Shown: positions 18,819-23,857 of the stretch, in pieces
How the letters are laid out: each line of letters opens with the position of its first letter
Position numbering within the stretch: position 1 is the stretch's first letter
Origin: a virus
DNA: 25,533 bases
IMG/VR virus record: IMGVR_UViG_3300030419_006876
Span: 1-25,533 of that record
Direction: 5' to 3' (one strand)
The notes under the pieces: generated by a model
What the model saw: the letters and a program-made list of their open reading frames with translations, nothing else
What the model was told of the DNA's origin: nothing
The model's database searches: none
Translations under genes and position numbers: made by a program

Positions 18819-19005
18819 TGTCTCTCTCCATAAGTTGTGAATACCTCTTCATGGTAACTTTTACAAGACGTGATGTAATCTTTACATTATTATCTGTATA
18901 GCCACCTATGTTATCAAGAAATGATATTAATCGTTTCTCGTAAAAAGATATTAACCATTCATGGAGTTCTTGTTCTGATCCGAATTTGTCTGCGAAGATT
19001 CCCAA
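18802..19005 (-). CDS. Hypothetical 67-aa protein
   Basis: The frame starts at TTG (19005) with an AAGGTGAG-like site a few bases before it; no ATG lies near the N-terminus. The product is helical and charged (ELHEWLISFYEKRLISFLDNIGG), with no Cys, signal or membrane segment. It overlaps the following methyltransferase start by 17 bases, and its 5' end overlaps the previous gene by 55 bases. The methyltransferase ribosome site lies inside its last codons, which suggests translational coupling. Function unknown. Confidence 0.5.
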   Translation of the reverse strand: MGIFADKFGSEQELHEWLISFYEKRLISFLDNIGGYTDNNVKITSRLVKVTMKRYSQLMERDIVTDW

Positions 19006-19337
19006 GACTCACCTTTCGTTAATGCTTTTGAAATTGCTTCTTCAAAATCTACTTCATCAACTTGGTTTACTTGGTATAGAGAATCTCCATCTTGCATTTC
19101 AAGATGTTTCATTGGTTGATTCTTATAATAGATTCCCCAATTCTCAGTTCTAAGAACTTTTATTATTTTTTCTATAACATCCATAGTTTTTTTATTTTCA
19201 GCTATCTTTCTTCCAATTCCACTTTGCAATTCACCTTCCCAGTAAAGTGCATCTACATACTTAAGAAACTTTCTTCCATCTGATATAATATAGACAGTAT
19301 CAAGCTCCTCCACTATCTTTAGATTGCTTTTTTTCAA
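18951..19337 (-). CDS. Hypothetical 128-aa protein
   Basis: The longest frame starts at TTG (19337) without a clear ribosome site. A later GTG (V9) is also possible and lies just after the GGAGGAGC near the previous gene's stop, but the spacing is poor. The protein begins with alternating strands (VYIISDGRKFLKYVDALYWEGE), then an amphipathic helix (KKTMDVIEKIIKVLR), and ends in an acidic/Ser/Asn-rich tail (SSQTNSDQNKNS) that looks unstructured. The N-terminal half reads as a compact small domain; family not recognised. It overlaps both neighbours in the leftward operon. Coding direction and codon pattern agree with the block; the exact start is uncertain. Confidence 0.55.
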   Translation of the reverse strand: MKKSNLKIVEELDTVYIISDGRKFLKYVDALYWEGELQSGIGRKIAENKKTMDVIEKIIKVLRTENWGIYYKNQPMKHLEMQDGDSLYQVNQVDEVDFEEAISKALTKGESWESSQTNSDQNKNSMNG

Positions 19338-19536
19338 ACTCGTCTGTAACCTTCTTGATGAACTTATTGAAGTTTTCTGTATCTCCCTTATGATCTAAAT
19401 ATAAGGAGAATACTTGCTTAGTTTCAAGAACTTCTTGTCTTATCTGTTGTATATGTTGATATAACAGATGGTCATTAGAATTAAGTCCAGTCAGTGTTTC
19501 GGTTATCTCTCTATTGGTTAATTTCTTTTTCTTCAA
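19300..19536 (-). CDS. Hypothetical 78-aa helical protein
   Basis: The longest frame begins at TTG (19536), with only a weak purine-rich region before it, so the start is uncertain. The product is polar and helical (HLLYQHIQQIRQEVLETKQVFSLYL, then FNKFIKKVTDEFEKKQ), most likely a small coiled coil. It overlaps the zinc-ribbon gene upstream by 26 bases and the 128-aa gene downstream by 38 bases. Function unknown. Confidence 0.5.
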   Translation of the reverse strand: MKKKKLTNREITETLTGLNSNDHLLYQHIQQIRQEVLETKQVFSLYLDHKGDTENFNKFIKKVTDEFEKKQSKDSGGA

Positions 19537-19738
19537 GGATTCTTTCTTTTTTTGCTTGTTTCATATTTTTTGTGCCAAATCTTTCCTTATAAGCACACTC
19601 TCTACATATATTTATTTTAGTCCCAGTTAATCTGCTTTCCCATACAAACTTATTCCTCATTGTCCTTTCTCCACACATTTTGCACCTGTATGACAGTTTC
19701 GGTTTTTTTTCTAATAAGTATATTTTTGGTCTCGCCAT
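19511..19738 (-). CDS. Small zinc-ribbon protein (75 aa)
   Basis: It starts at ATG 19738, directly preceded in frame by a stop. Cysteines pair as C19-x2-C22 (YRCKMCGE) and C45-x2-C48 (NICRECAY), 22 residues apart, a four-cysteine zinc ribbon. The N-terminus (MARPKIYLLEKKPK) and the C-terminal tail are strongly basic, the tail a charged helix of KKERILEEKE type. Such ribbons in phage early operons usually bind nucleic acid or a host polymerase subunit; that is inference. The ribosome site is weak. It is one of several zinc-binding miniproteins in this block. Confidence 0.65.
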   Translation of the reverse strand: MARPKIYLLEKKPKLSYRCKMCGERTMRNKFVWESRLTGTKINICRECAYKERFGTKNMKQAKKERILEEKEINQ

Positions 19739-19787
19739 ATTTCTTTTTTAGATAATCTCTTATCTTCTGGGCTGCTGTTCTTTTCAA

Positions 19788-19985
19788 TTATGTAGTAGCT
19801 TCAGCTTTTTTAGTTTTTTTCCTAGATTTTGTTACAACTATTTCTTTAGGCTTTACTGTGTCTATTTCTGTTAGATCAACGTGTTTCATTCTTGTTTGTA
19901 CAAGCTCTTCTAATGCTCCTTCAACAAGTTTTAATCTTCTTTCTATATCATCTATTTTATTCTCCATAGAAATCCTAATTCCCAT
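19788..19985 (-). CDS. Small coiled-coil protein with basic tail (65 aa)
   Basis: It starts at ATG 19985, well supported by AAGGAG seven to eight bases upstream; a second ATG six codons in is less well placed. Residues 7-33 form a heptad-like coiled coil (MENKIDDIERRLKLVEGALEE). The C-terminus is Lys-rich (VTKSRKKTKKAEATT) and probably binds nucleic acid or membrane phosphates. It overlaps the end of the upstream gene by 11 bases. Function unknown; a small oligomeric accessory protein is likely. Confidence 0.6.
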   Translation of the reverse strand: MGIRISMENKIDDIERRLKLVEGALEELVQTRMKHVDLTEIDTVKPKEIVVTKSRKKTKKAEATT

Positions 19986-20199
19986 TATTTTTCTCCTTTA
20001 TTACATTGATTAATCGTTTATCTTGTATTTCTAAAAGCCTAGCTGATACATATACCATACAATCTAAGACCTCTTCCAATGCCTCTTGTTCAAAGTCCCT
20101 ACCATCGCCTATAAGATCATCAGCAGACTTACCATATTTTTTATAGCCTAATTCTAGTCTATCTTTAACTAAATTTAATATTCTTTTACTCTTTACCAT
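19975..20199 (-). CDS. Small hypothetical protein, possible MazG-like fold (74 aa)
   Basis: It starts at ATG 20199 inside the end of the 52-aa zinc-ribbon gene, a seven-base overlap. Residues 14-58 contain RLELGYKKYGKSADDL and then FEQEALEEVLDCMVYVSARLL. The pattern KYG...E-A-x-E-E-x-x-D followed by a hydrophobic helix resembles all-alpha nucleotide pyrophosphohydrolases of the MazG/dUTPase-2 group, where ExxE and ExxD bind metal. It is shorter than those enzymes, and only one of the two acidic motifs is evident, so activity is doubtful. If real, it would clean or tune the nucleotide pool during phage replication. Confidence 0.55.
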   Translation of the reverse strand: MVKSKRILNLVKDRLELGYKKYGKSADDLIGDGRDFEQEALEEVLDCMVYVSARLLEIQDKRLINVIKEKNNGN

Positions 20200-20351
20200 A
20201 GTCTTTGAGTTTTTAATTTATATCGTCTAGTTTGATATGCTCTGTTGTAAATTTTTCTGCAAGACTTACATTTAACATCTTTATTGTGTGCACTTACAGT
20301 GTAAAACTCTTCTCTAGGAAGGTCTTTATTGCAATCTTTACATGTCTTCAT
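20193..20351 (-). CDS. Zinc-ribbon miniprotein (52 aa)
   Basis: ATG at 20351 overlaps the previous stop as ATGA, and a GAGA-type site lies within the previous gene's last codons. The product begins MKTCKDCNKDLPREEFY, with C4-x2-C7, and has C28-x2-C31 in VKCKSCRKIYNRAYQ, 20 residues later, then a basic tail rich in Arg, Tyr and Lys. This spacing and the text 'CxxCxxxLPxxxFY' are typical of small phage and bacterial zinc ribbons related to HNH-associated or DNA-binding modules. It fills the interval between two named genes exactly, which argues it is real. DNA or RNA binding is inferred. Confidence 0.72.
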   Translation of the reverse strand: MKTCKDCNKDLPREEFYTVSAHNKDVKCKSCRKIYNRAYQTRRYKLKTQRLW

Positions 20352-20584
20352 TTCTCTTTATTATCCTCTCCTATTATGGGTAAATATGAATGTAATATTT
20401 CTTCTAGTATATCTAGTCTCTTTTGCAAGTCTTTCTTCTCTTGCACAAGATGTTTTATTATCTCCATAAACTCATAGTTTTCCATCGATATTTTATCTAT
20501 CTTCTTTTCCCAGTCTACCGGAGGATGACTATTCTTTTCTAATCTAGCCAGCCTCCTTAATATATTCCTTATTATATTATTCAT
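20348..20584 (-). CDS. Small coiled-coil protein (78 aa)
   Basis: It starts at ATG 20584; no Shine-Dalgarno site is visible, and an 84-base gap with an inverted repeat lies before it. The first 16 residues are a basic amphipathic helix (NNIIRNILRRLARLEKN), and residues about 25-68 form a long Leu/Ile/Glu/Lys coiled coil (IIKHLVQEKKDLQKRLDILEEIL). The tail is acidic. The stop is overlapped by the start of the zinc-ribbon miniprotein. Function unknown; a scaffold or oligomer role is plausible. Confidence 0.58.
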   Translation of the reverse strand: MNNIIRNILRRLARLEKNSHPPVDWEKKIDKISMENYEFMEIIKHLVQEKKDLQKRLDILEEILHSYLPIIGEDNKEK

Positions 20585-20591
20585 AAATCTA

Positions 20592-20670
20592 TGAGCAGGT
20601 AGTTATGAGGTATGCTAAGGTCTAACTTATCGTCTGCGAATCAAGGTAATAAATGAAACGTACCTGCTCA
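20592..20670 (-). repeat. Perfect 10-bp inverted repeat with 59-base spacer (RNA structure candidate)
   Basis: TGAGCAGGTA at 20592-20601 and TACCTGCTCA at 20661-20670 are exact complements. The leftward RNA would form a 10-bp stem, with a smaller bulged hairpin inside (CTTGATTCG against CGATAAG). The right arm includes the stop codon of the Cys-rich gene; the left arm ends eight bases before the next ATG. It is nearly the only untranslated gap in this part of the block. The size (about 77 bases) recalls tRNA, but no T-loop or anticodon arm fits. Confidence 0.55.
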
Positions 20671-20838
20671 AATTCTTTTTTCATAAAACTTGCATCCTAC
20701 ATCTACAACATTGGGTGGAATATCTTTCTTCTCCTCATCTATCAACTCGAAGTATAGACAGCATCCAAGTAGGTTTATCCCACCCTTTTGTTGATACTTG
20801 CATGTCCAACACTCTATTTTAGTATCTACAGTTTCCAT
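20668..20838 (-). CDS. Cys-rich zinc-binding miniprotein (56 aa; may be the 3' part of a longer gene)
   Basis: From the ATG at 20838 the product starts METVDTKIECWTCKY and has C10-x2-C13, C26-C27 and C49, in the pattern CxxC...GCCLYFE...GCKFYEKR; this looks like a real zinc-binding fold. The same frame stays open 35 codons further upstream (to 20946) with protein-like text (SFYFEGNKRLTSISPQR) but no ATG, GTG or TTG, and the ATG at 20838 has no good ribosome site. The gene may therefore be longer and joined to the reading frame ending at 20930 by a +1 shift at the AAAA run 20941-20944. The 3' half is secure, the 5' end is not. Confidence 0.6.
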   Translation of the reverse strand: METVDTKIECWTCKYQQKGGINLLGCCLYFELIDEEKKDIPPNVVDVGCKFYEKRI

Positions 20839-20929
20839 GGTAATATAAGTATTGTCAGCATTTTCCCCTATATTTTTAAATCTTTGAGGGCTTATACTTG
20901 TTAATCGTTTGTTTCCTTCAAAGTAAAAA

Positions 20930-21070
20930 CTAGGATGTCCTTTTAGTCACCCTTTGTATAAACCCTCTGATGTATTCGATGGAGTTTTTATACTGCAACT
21001 TCCAGCCAGTATTCATCTCTAGCATATACGGATACAAGGTGTAGTAATCCTTATGTGTCCTGCAAGACAC
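20930..21070 (-). CDS. Small protein of 46 aa, possible 5' part of a frameshifted gene
   Basis: The frame can start at GTG 21070, with TAGG six bases before it, or at internal ATGs (LEMNTGW region). It reads VSCRTHKDYYTLYPYMLEMN and ends with GFIQRVTKRTS at the TAG 20930-20932. The composition is protein-like, aromatic and basic, and agrees with the direction of the block. It overlaps by about 16 bases the open frame of the next Cys-rich product in the +1 phase. Joined after K43, the two would make one protein of about 133 residues. It is either a separate miniprotein or half of a gene interrupted by a natural or sequencing frameshift. Confidence 0.42.
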   Translation of the reverse strand: MSCRTHKDYYTLYPYMLEMNTGWKLQYKNSIEYIRGFIQRVTKRTS

Positions 21071-21077
21071 TATATGC

Positions 21078-21212
21078 CTATGAATCTTTTATATACCTAT
21101 AAGTAGTAGCACGACTTATATTTAAAAGCCTTGCTACTCTTACAGGTTTCATTCTTAAGGCTCTAACACATATACGTGCTAGTTTTTTCTTTAAACTAGA
21201 AGGGAAGATCAT
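21078..21212 (-). CDS. Helix-turn-helix miniprotein (44 aa)
   Basis: It starts at ATG 21212 inside the last codons of the SSB-like gene and ends at TAG 21078. After a basic N-terminus (SSLKKKLARICVRALR), residues 23-42 read PVRVARLLNISRATTYRYIK. This is a textbook helix-turn-helix: A in the first helix, a turn at NIS, and a recognition helix RATTYRYIK like that of resolvase/Hin and FixJ-type domains. It is only long enough for one tri-helical unit, so it would act as a dimer or as a DNA-binding adaptor. The overlap with the SSB-like gene suggests coupled translation. Possible role: control of the early operon. Confidence 0.68.
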   Translation of the reverse strand: MIFPSSLKKKLARICVRALRMKPVRVARLLNISRATTYRYIKDS

Positions 21213-21834
21213 TTGTCGTAGTCCCAGCTAATCTTTTACCACTTTCCCATCTCTTAGTAAACTTACATCTCCATGATGGACATGTCTCACCTTTATCGTT
21301 TACCCAATCTTGACCACGACCAACAACAGCAACAACTGGTGTTCCATTTAACTTGTCTACATCAAGATCTGGTAGTATTTGTACTTTAACAGTTCTACCA
21401 TTGACAGTACGTTCTTCAGTTCTTATCTCCATACCTAATGATTGACAAAACATTAAGTATCTCTTATTGCCCTCAGCATTAGATACAAATGTATCCTTAT
21501 CCGTAGGCTCTAAGAATCTAAATACACCATCAGCAACTACAGACCAATCAATATAGTGTTCACCGGAAATCTCTTTAGTCCCACCTTCTTTTGTTGTCAT
21601 AGTATATTTATTATGTTCATTTTCTGGAGCTACACGTACTTTAAAATTAAAGATACGTGCTTTCATGGTTTTACCATCTTTTTGAAATTCCCTAGTCAAT
21701 GTACGAGCATCTGTTATATGCCCAAGATAGTCCCCAGGGACTTTAGGAATATATTCCTCTCTCTCTGCAGTCCCATTATCACTTGGAATAAACAGAGCTT
21801 CCTCATTTTTGAGTGTTTCAGTCATTGTTGACAT
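21196..21834 (-). CDS. Single-stranded DNA-binding protein (OB-fold, DUF669/SSB-like)
   Basis: 212 aa from ATG 21834, with AAGGAG five bases before it. The N-terminus is acidic and flexible. From about residue 28 it reads YIPKVPGDYLGHITDARTLTREF...ARIFNFKVRV, the opening strands of an OB-like fold seen in phage single-strand-binding proteins. The C-terminus carries WRCKFTKRW and ends in NDLPF, an acidic-hydrophobic tip like the DDDIPF tail through which SSB recruits partners. It lies right after the annealing-protein gene and two genes downstream of it sit DNA-binding miniproteins, so a recombination/replication role fits. Exact family not certain; the tip and context are the main support. 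Confidence 0.65.
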   Translation of the reverse strand: MSTMTETLKNEEALFIPSDNGTAEREEYIPKVPGDYLGHITDARTLTREFQKDGKTMKARIFNFKVRVAPENEHNKYTMTTKEGGTKEISGEHYIDWSVVADGVFRFLEPTDKDTFVSNAEGNKRYLMFCQSLGMEIRTEERTVNGRTVKVQILPDLDVDKLNGTPVVAVVGRGQDWVNDKGETCPSWRCKFTKRWESGKRLAGTTTNDLPF

Positions 21835-21843
21835 GCTTTCTCC

Positions 21844-22389
21844 TTACGTGTTTGTGTAATGTTCCATAGCTTGATGGAAATTACCTTGGTTTATTTGTCC
21901 CATGCTTATCTGATGTTTAACTGTATCAGCCAAGCCTTCCTTCTTATTGTCTTTTATTACATCTAGTAATTGTTTTTCTTGTGCTGCTGTTAGTGGTGGA
22001 CTTGGTGGTAAGTCTTCACCAGCAAATATATGAATACCTAATCCATGTAATGCTATTGCCTTAGCTAAACATCTTTGAATACTTGTGTTTATCTGAAATG
22101 CATTTGGCACAGATATGGGTTTGTTAGAATGGTCAAGAACTGGATGGATTTGAGTCATCGTCACCTCATCTACCATCACACTTACCTTGACAAAGTAACC
22201 ACATTCAGTTTTCATATATGGTGCACCATCGTACTCGTGTATAGTCCACGTAGCACTTGGATGTCTTTTCTTTAATTCCCTTACAGCATATGCCCAACTA
22301 AGATAACTAAACCTACCCTTCTTCTCCATATGTTTAGTAACATCTACTTGGTCAAGCCTTGTAAAGTAATTTGTTTTTTTAGTTGCCAT
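21844..22389 (-). CDS. Single-strand annealing protein, DUF1071 / Sak-type
   Basis: 181 aa from ATG 22389, with AGGAG six bases upstream. Residues 27-37 FSYLSWAYAVR, then WTIHEYDGAPYMKTECGYFVKVSV, HPVLDHSNKPI and FQINTSIQRCLAKAIALHGLG, GEDLP match the DUF1071 family, a Rad52-like (Sak3-type) group of phage single-strand annealing proteins. The C-terminal 45 residues are polar and helical and probably contact partners. It is encoded together with a Cas4-like exonuclease upstream and an SSB-like protein downstream, the standard phage recombination trio: resect, anneal, protect. Family call strong; activity inferred from homologues. Confidence 0.85.
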   Translation of the reverse strand: MATKKTNYFTRLDQVDVTKHMEKKGRFSYLSWAYAVRELKKRHPSATWTIHEYDGAPYMKTECGYFVKVSVMVDEVTMTQIHPVLDHSNKPISVPNAFQINTSIQRCLAKAIALHGLGIHIFAGEDLPPSPPLTAAQEKQLLDVIKDNKKEGLADTVKHQISMGQINQGNFHQAMEHYTNT

Positions 22390-22516
22390 GTTTCTCTCCT
22401 ATTTCGTTCTTAATATTCCAGAAATGTTGATTTCTACCATCCGTATTATCTATGCAAAGACAACATATAGTATCTTCTTCATCTATTTCTGCATCACATT
22501 TATAGCACTTGTTCAA
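22379..22516 (-). CDS. Zinc-ribbon miniprotein starting at TTG (45 aa)
   Basis: It starts at TTG 22516, overlapping the previous stop as TTGA, with GGTGAG eight bases before it, and ends 11 bases inside the annealing-protein gene. The text is MNKCYKCDAEIDEEDTICCLC, with C4-x2-C7 and C18/C19-x1-2-C21, then a polar helix with a Trp. A short four-cysteine knuckle with acidic residues between the pairs is typical of phage miniproteins. It fills the gap between two real genes exactly, in the same direction. The role is unknown; an accessory to recombination or to a host target is possible. Confidence 0.65.
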   Translation of the reverse strand: MNKCYKCDAEIDEEDTICCLCIDNTDGRNQHFWNIKNEIGEKHGN

Positions 22517-22800
22517 TTTACAATCTCACCCTTCCAATGATCTACTGCTATTGCATGTCCATCAATGCATGAAGCTGAGTACACAGCATCCCATTTCCCA
22601 CTTGCTATTATAAGTCTAACCTGTTCTTCCCCTTCATATTTTTTAGTTTCCTTATTATAGAATGTACCTTTAAATATTACATCTCCATTAGGTGAGTAAG
22701 ATACTCTGTCAGCATTTACATATATATCTCCATTCTCTGATAAATCTTCAGTAACCTTAACACACCAATACATTTGTCCATAGTTGTATGGTTCTCTCAT
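22513..22800 (-). CDS. Hypothetical 95-aa protein
   Basis: It starts at ATG 22800, with AAGGAG seven bases before it. The protein appears to be all beta strands (MYWCVKVTEDLSENGDIYVNADRVSYSPNGDVIFKGTF) with a hydrophobic core and a C-terminal half containing ASGKWDAVYSAS and HAIAVDHWKGEIVN. No cysteine motif, signal peptide or membrane segment. It sits between the Cas4-like exonuclease and a zinc miniprotein. I do not recognise the family; a small OB- or SH3-like barrel is plausible. Confidence 0.68.
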   Translation of the reverse strand: MREPYNYGQMYWCVKVTEDLSENGDIYVNADRVSYSPNGDVIFKGTFYNKETKKYEGEEQVRLIIASGKWDAVYSASCIDGHAIAVDHWKGEIVN

Positions 22801-22811
22801 TGTTCTCTCCT

Positions 22812-23573
22812 TTATTTAAAACTTGGTGGCTTACAGTGATCCTTAAACTGACAATAGTTACAACACCAAGCATAGGCTGGTGACGTACCAAATTGAAACC
22901 CAGGAAGTCCTTTGCTATGCTCTTCGTTAATAGCCATCCAATATCTCTTTGCTTGTTTAACATAATCAAGTGGGACATCTACACGTCTCATAGCAGATGT
23001 ATCCTTGTTGTAGTATATGATAGCTATCTCATCTAACCTACCATGAGTTCTTTCCACAGCAATACCATAAGTACCAATCTGCAAAAAATGATTTCTATTT
23101 ACTTGCTTGTTCGTAAAGGCTCTTGAAAACTTTTGTTTCCAACTAAAGCTAGCAGTTGTCTTAATGTCAAATAATCCTATGTTATCACTACCTTTTGATA
23201 CAACATCATAGTATCCTCTAACATTAAATTCTTTAAGTTCAATTTCACCTTCGATGTCAAACGTGACATCAGTATGTTCTACAATATAATCTTTGTTAAT
23301 ATTATTATTTATATTATCTTTTTTAATATTATTATAATATATTAAGGCGTTCTGAATATCTTCGTGAAGAACAGTACCTAATGCCATCTTTCTCATGGCT
23401 GATTTGTTAACTGGATTTGTAGGTTCAGCTTTCTCAACAGACTCAAAATAGAGCTTGCGAGAACAAAAGCCAGCACCACTTGCATGATACCAGCTTTCCT
23501 TCCCTTCATATCTATCTCTTCTGTTCTGCTCGTTTTTATAGAGCAAATATTCGTGATAAATCTTTTCAAACAT
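22812..23573 (-). CDS. Cas4-like / RecB-family exonuclease with iron-sulphur cysteines
   Basis: 253 aa from ATG 23573, sharing one base with the upstream stop (TAATG). Catalytic features: H70 in GTVLHE, D123 in RGYYDVV, D136-I-K138 in GLFDIKTT, and the Q165 motif LQIGTYGIA; together these form the RecB/Cas4 PD-(D/E)XK site. Cysteines C37 (GFCSRKLYF), C238, C241 and C247 (CCNYCQFKDHC) match the four-cysteine iron-sulphur cluster of the Cas4/AddB type. An Asn/Lys-rich low-complexity insertion (about 81-95) is encoded by a very AT-rich stretch. It would resect DNA ends for the annealing protein two genes downstream. No CRISPR array or other cas gene is present, so this is a phage recombination enzyme. 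Confidence 0.85.
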   Translation of the reverse strand: MFEKIYHEYLLYKNEQNRRDRYEGKESWYHASGAGFCSRKLYFESVEKAEPTNPVNKSAMRKMALGTVLHEDIQNALIYYNNIKKDNINNNINKDYIVEHTDVTFDIEGEIELKEFNVRGYYDVVSKGSDNIGLFDIKTTASFSWKQKFSRAFTNKQVNRNHFLQIGTYGIAVERTHGRLDEIAIIYYNKDTSAMRRVDVPLDYVKQAKRYWMAINEEHSKGLPGFQFGTSPAYAWCCNYCQFKDHCKPPSFK

Positions 23574-23722
23574 TACGTTCTCACATATTCTTCGATAAGT
23601 TCAATGATCTTATCTCTGTATGTGGGACTATTGTCTTCTATAGATTTTATCCTGAATTTATTGTATAAATGGTTAGGTATTTTAAATTGAAAATTTATAT
23701 ACCCTTTTTCACTCTTCGTCAT
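23573..23722 (-). CDS. Ribbon-helix-helix miniprotein (49 aa)
   Basis: It starts at ATG 23722 with a GAGAGA site before it and ends at a TAA overlapping the exonuclease start. Residues 8-18 read YINFQFKIPNH, an alternating strand as in Arc/CopG proteins, followed by a first helix LYNKFRIKSIED and a second helix PTYRDKIIELIEEYV; this is the ribbon-helix-helix pattern with no extra domain. Such proteins bind DNA as dimers at short inverted repeats. It is the first gene after a 135-base AT-rich control region with inverted CATATGATA boxes, which makes it a candidate autoregulator of the exonuclease operon. Fold call fairly strong; target inferred. Confidence 0.68.
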   Translation of the reverse strand: MTKSEKGYINFQFKIPNHLYNKFRIKSIEDNSPTYRDKIIELIEEYVRT

Positions 23723-23857
23723 ATTCTCTCTCTTTTCTCATTGGATTTCGTAGTTAAAATTAACATATAACATATGATATATCCCAAACATATTTTAAAA
23801 ATAATTAAATTATTTATTGTATTGACGATAGTATCATATGGTCTCAATTATGTCTCA
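23723..23857 (-). promoter_or_regulatory. AT-rich control region with inverted CATATGATA boxes
   Basis: 135 bases without a gene, between ParB-like and ribbon-helix-helix genes read the same way. Two near-perfect inverted boxes are present: CATATGATAT at 23771-23780 and GTATCATATG at 23831-23840. A 7+1+7 palindrome (AATAATT-A-AATTATT) lies at 23800-23814, and a TGTCTC/GAGACA dyad spans 23851-23873 over the ParB-like stop. Several weak promoter-like hexamers exist, but none is clean. Arranged boxes around an AT-rich core suggest a promoter with operators; a replication-control site is possible. Confidence 0.5.

Noticed and set aside
19650-19787. 45-aa - strand frame from TTG (KRTAAQKIRDYLKKKYGE text)
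   Set aside because: The beginning looks protein-like, but there is no ribosome site, and most of it overlaps the zinc-ribbon gene in another frame, where its text turns poor.
20593-20669. tRNA gene, suggested by 77-base length and a 7-bp acceptor-like stem
   Set aside because: On neither strand is there a T-loop of TTCRA type, a proper 5-bp anticodon arm with 7-base loop, or a good D-arm.
22812-23573. CRISPR-Cas locus, because of the Cas4-like protein
   Set aside because: No repeat-spacer array and no other cas gene; Cas4-like exonucleases are common in phage recombination operons.
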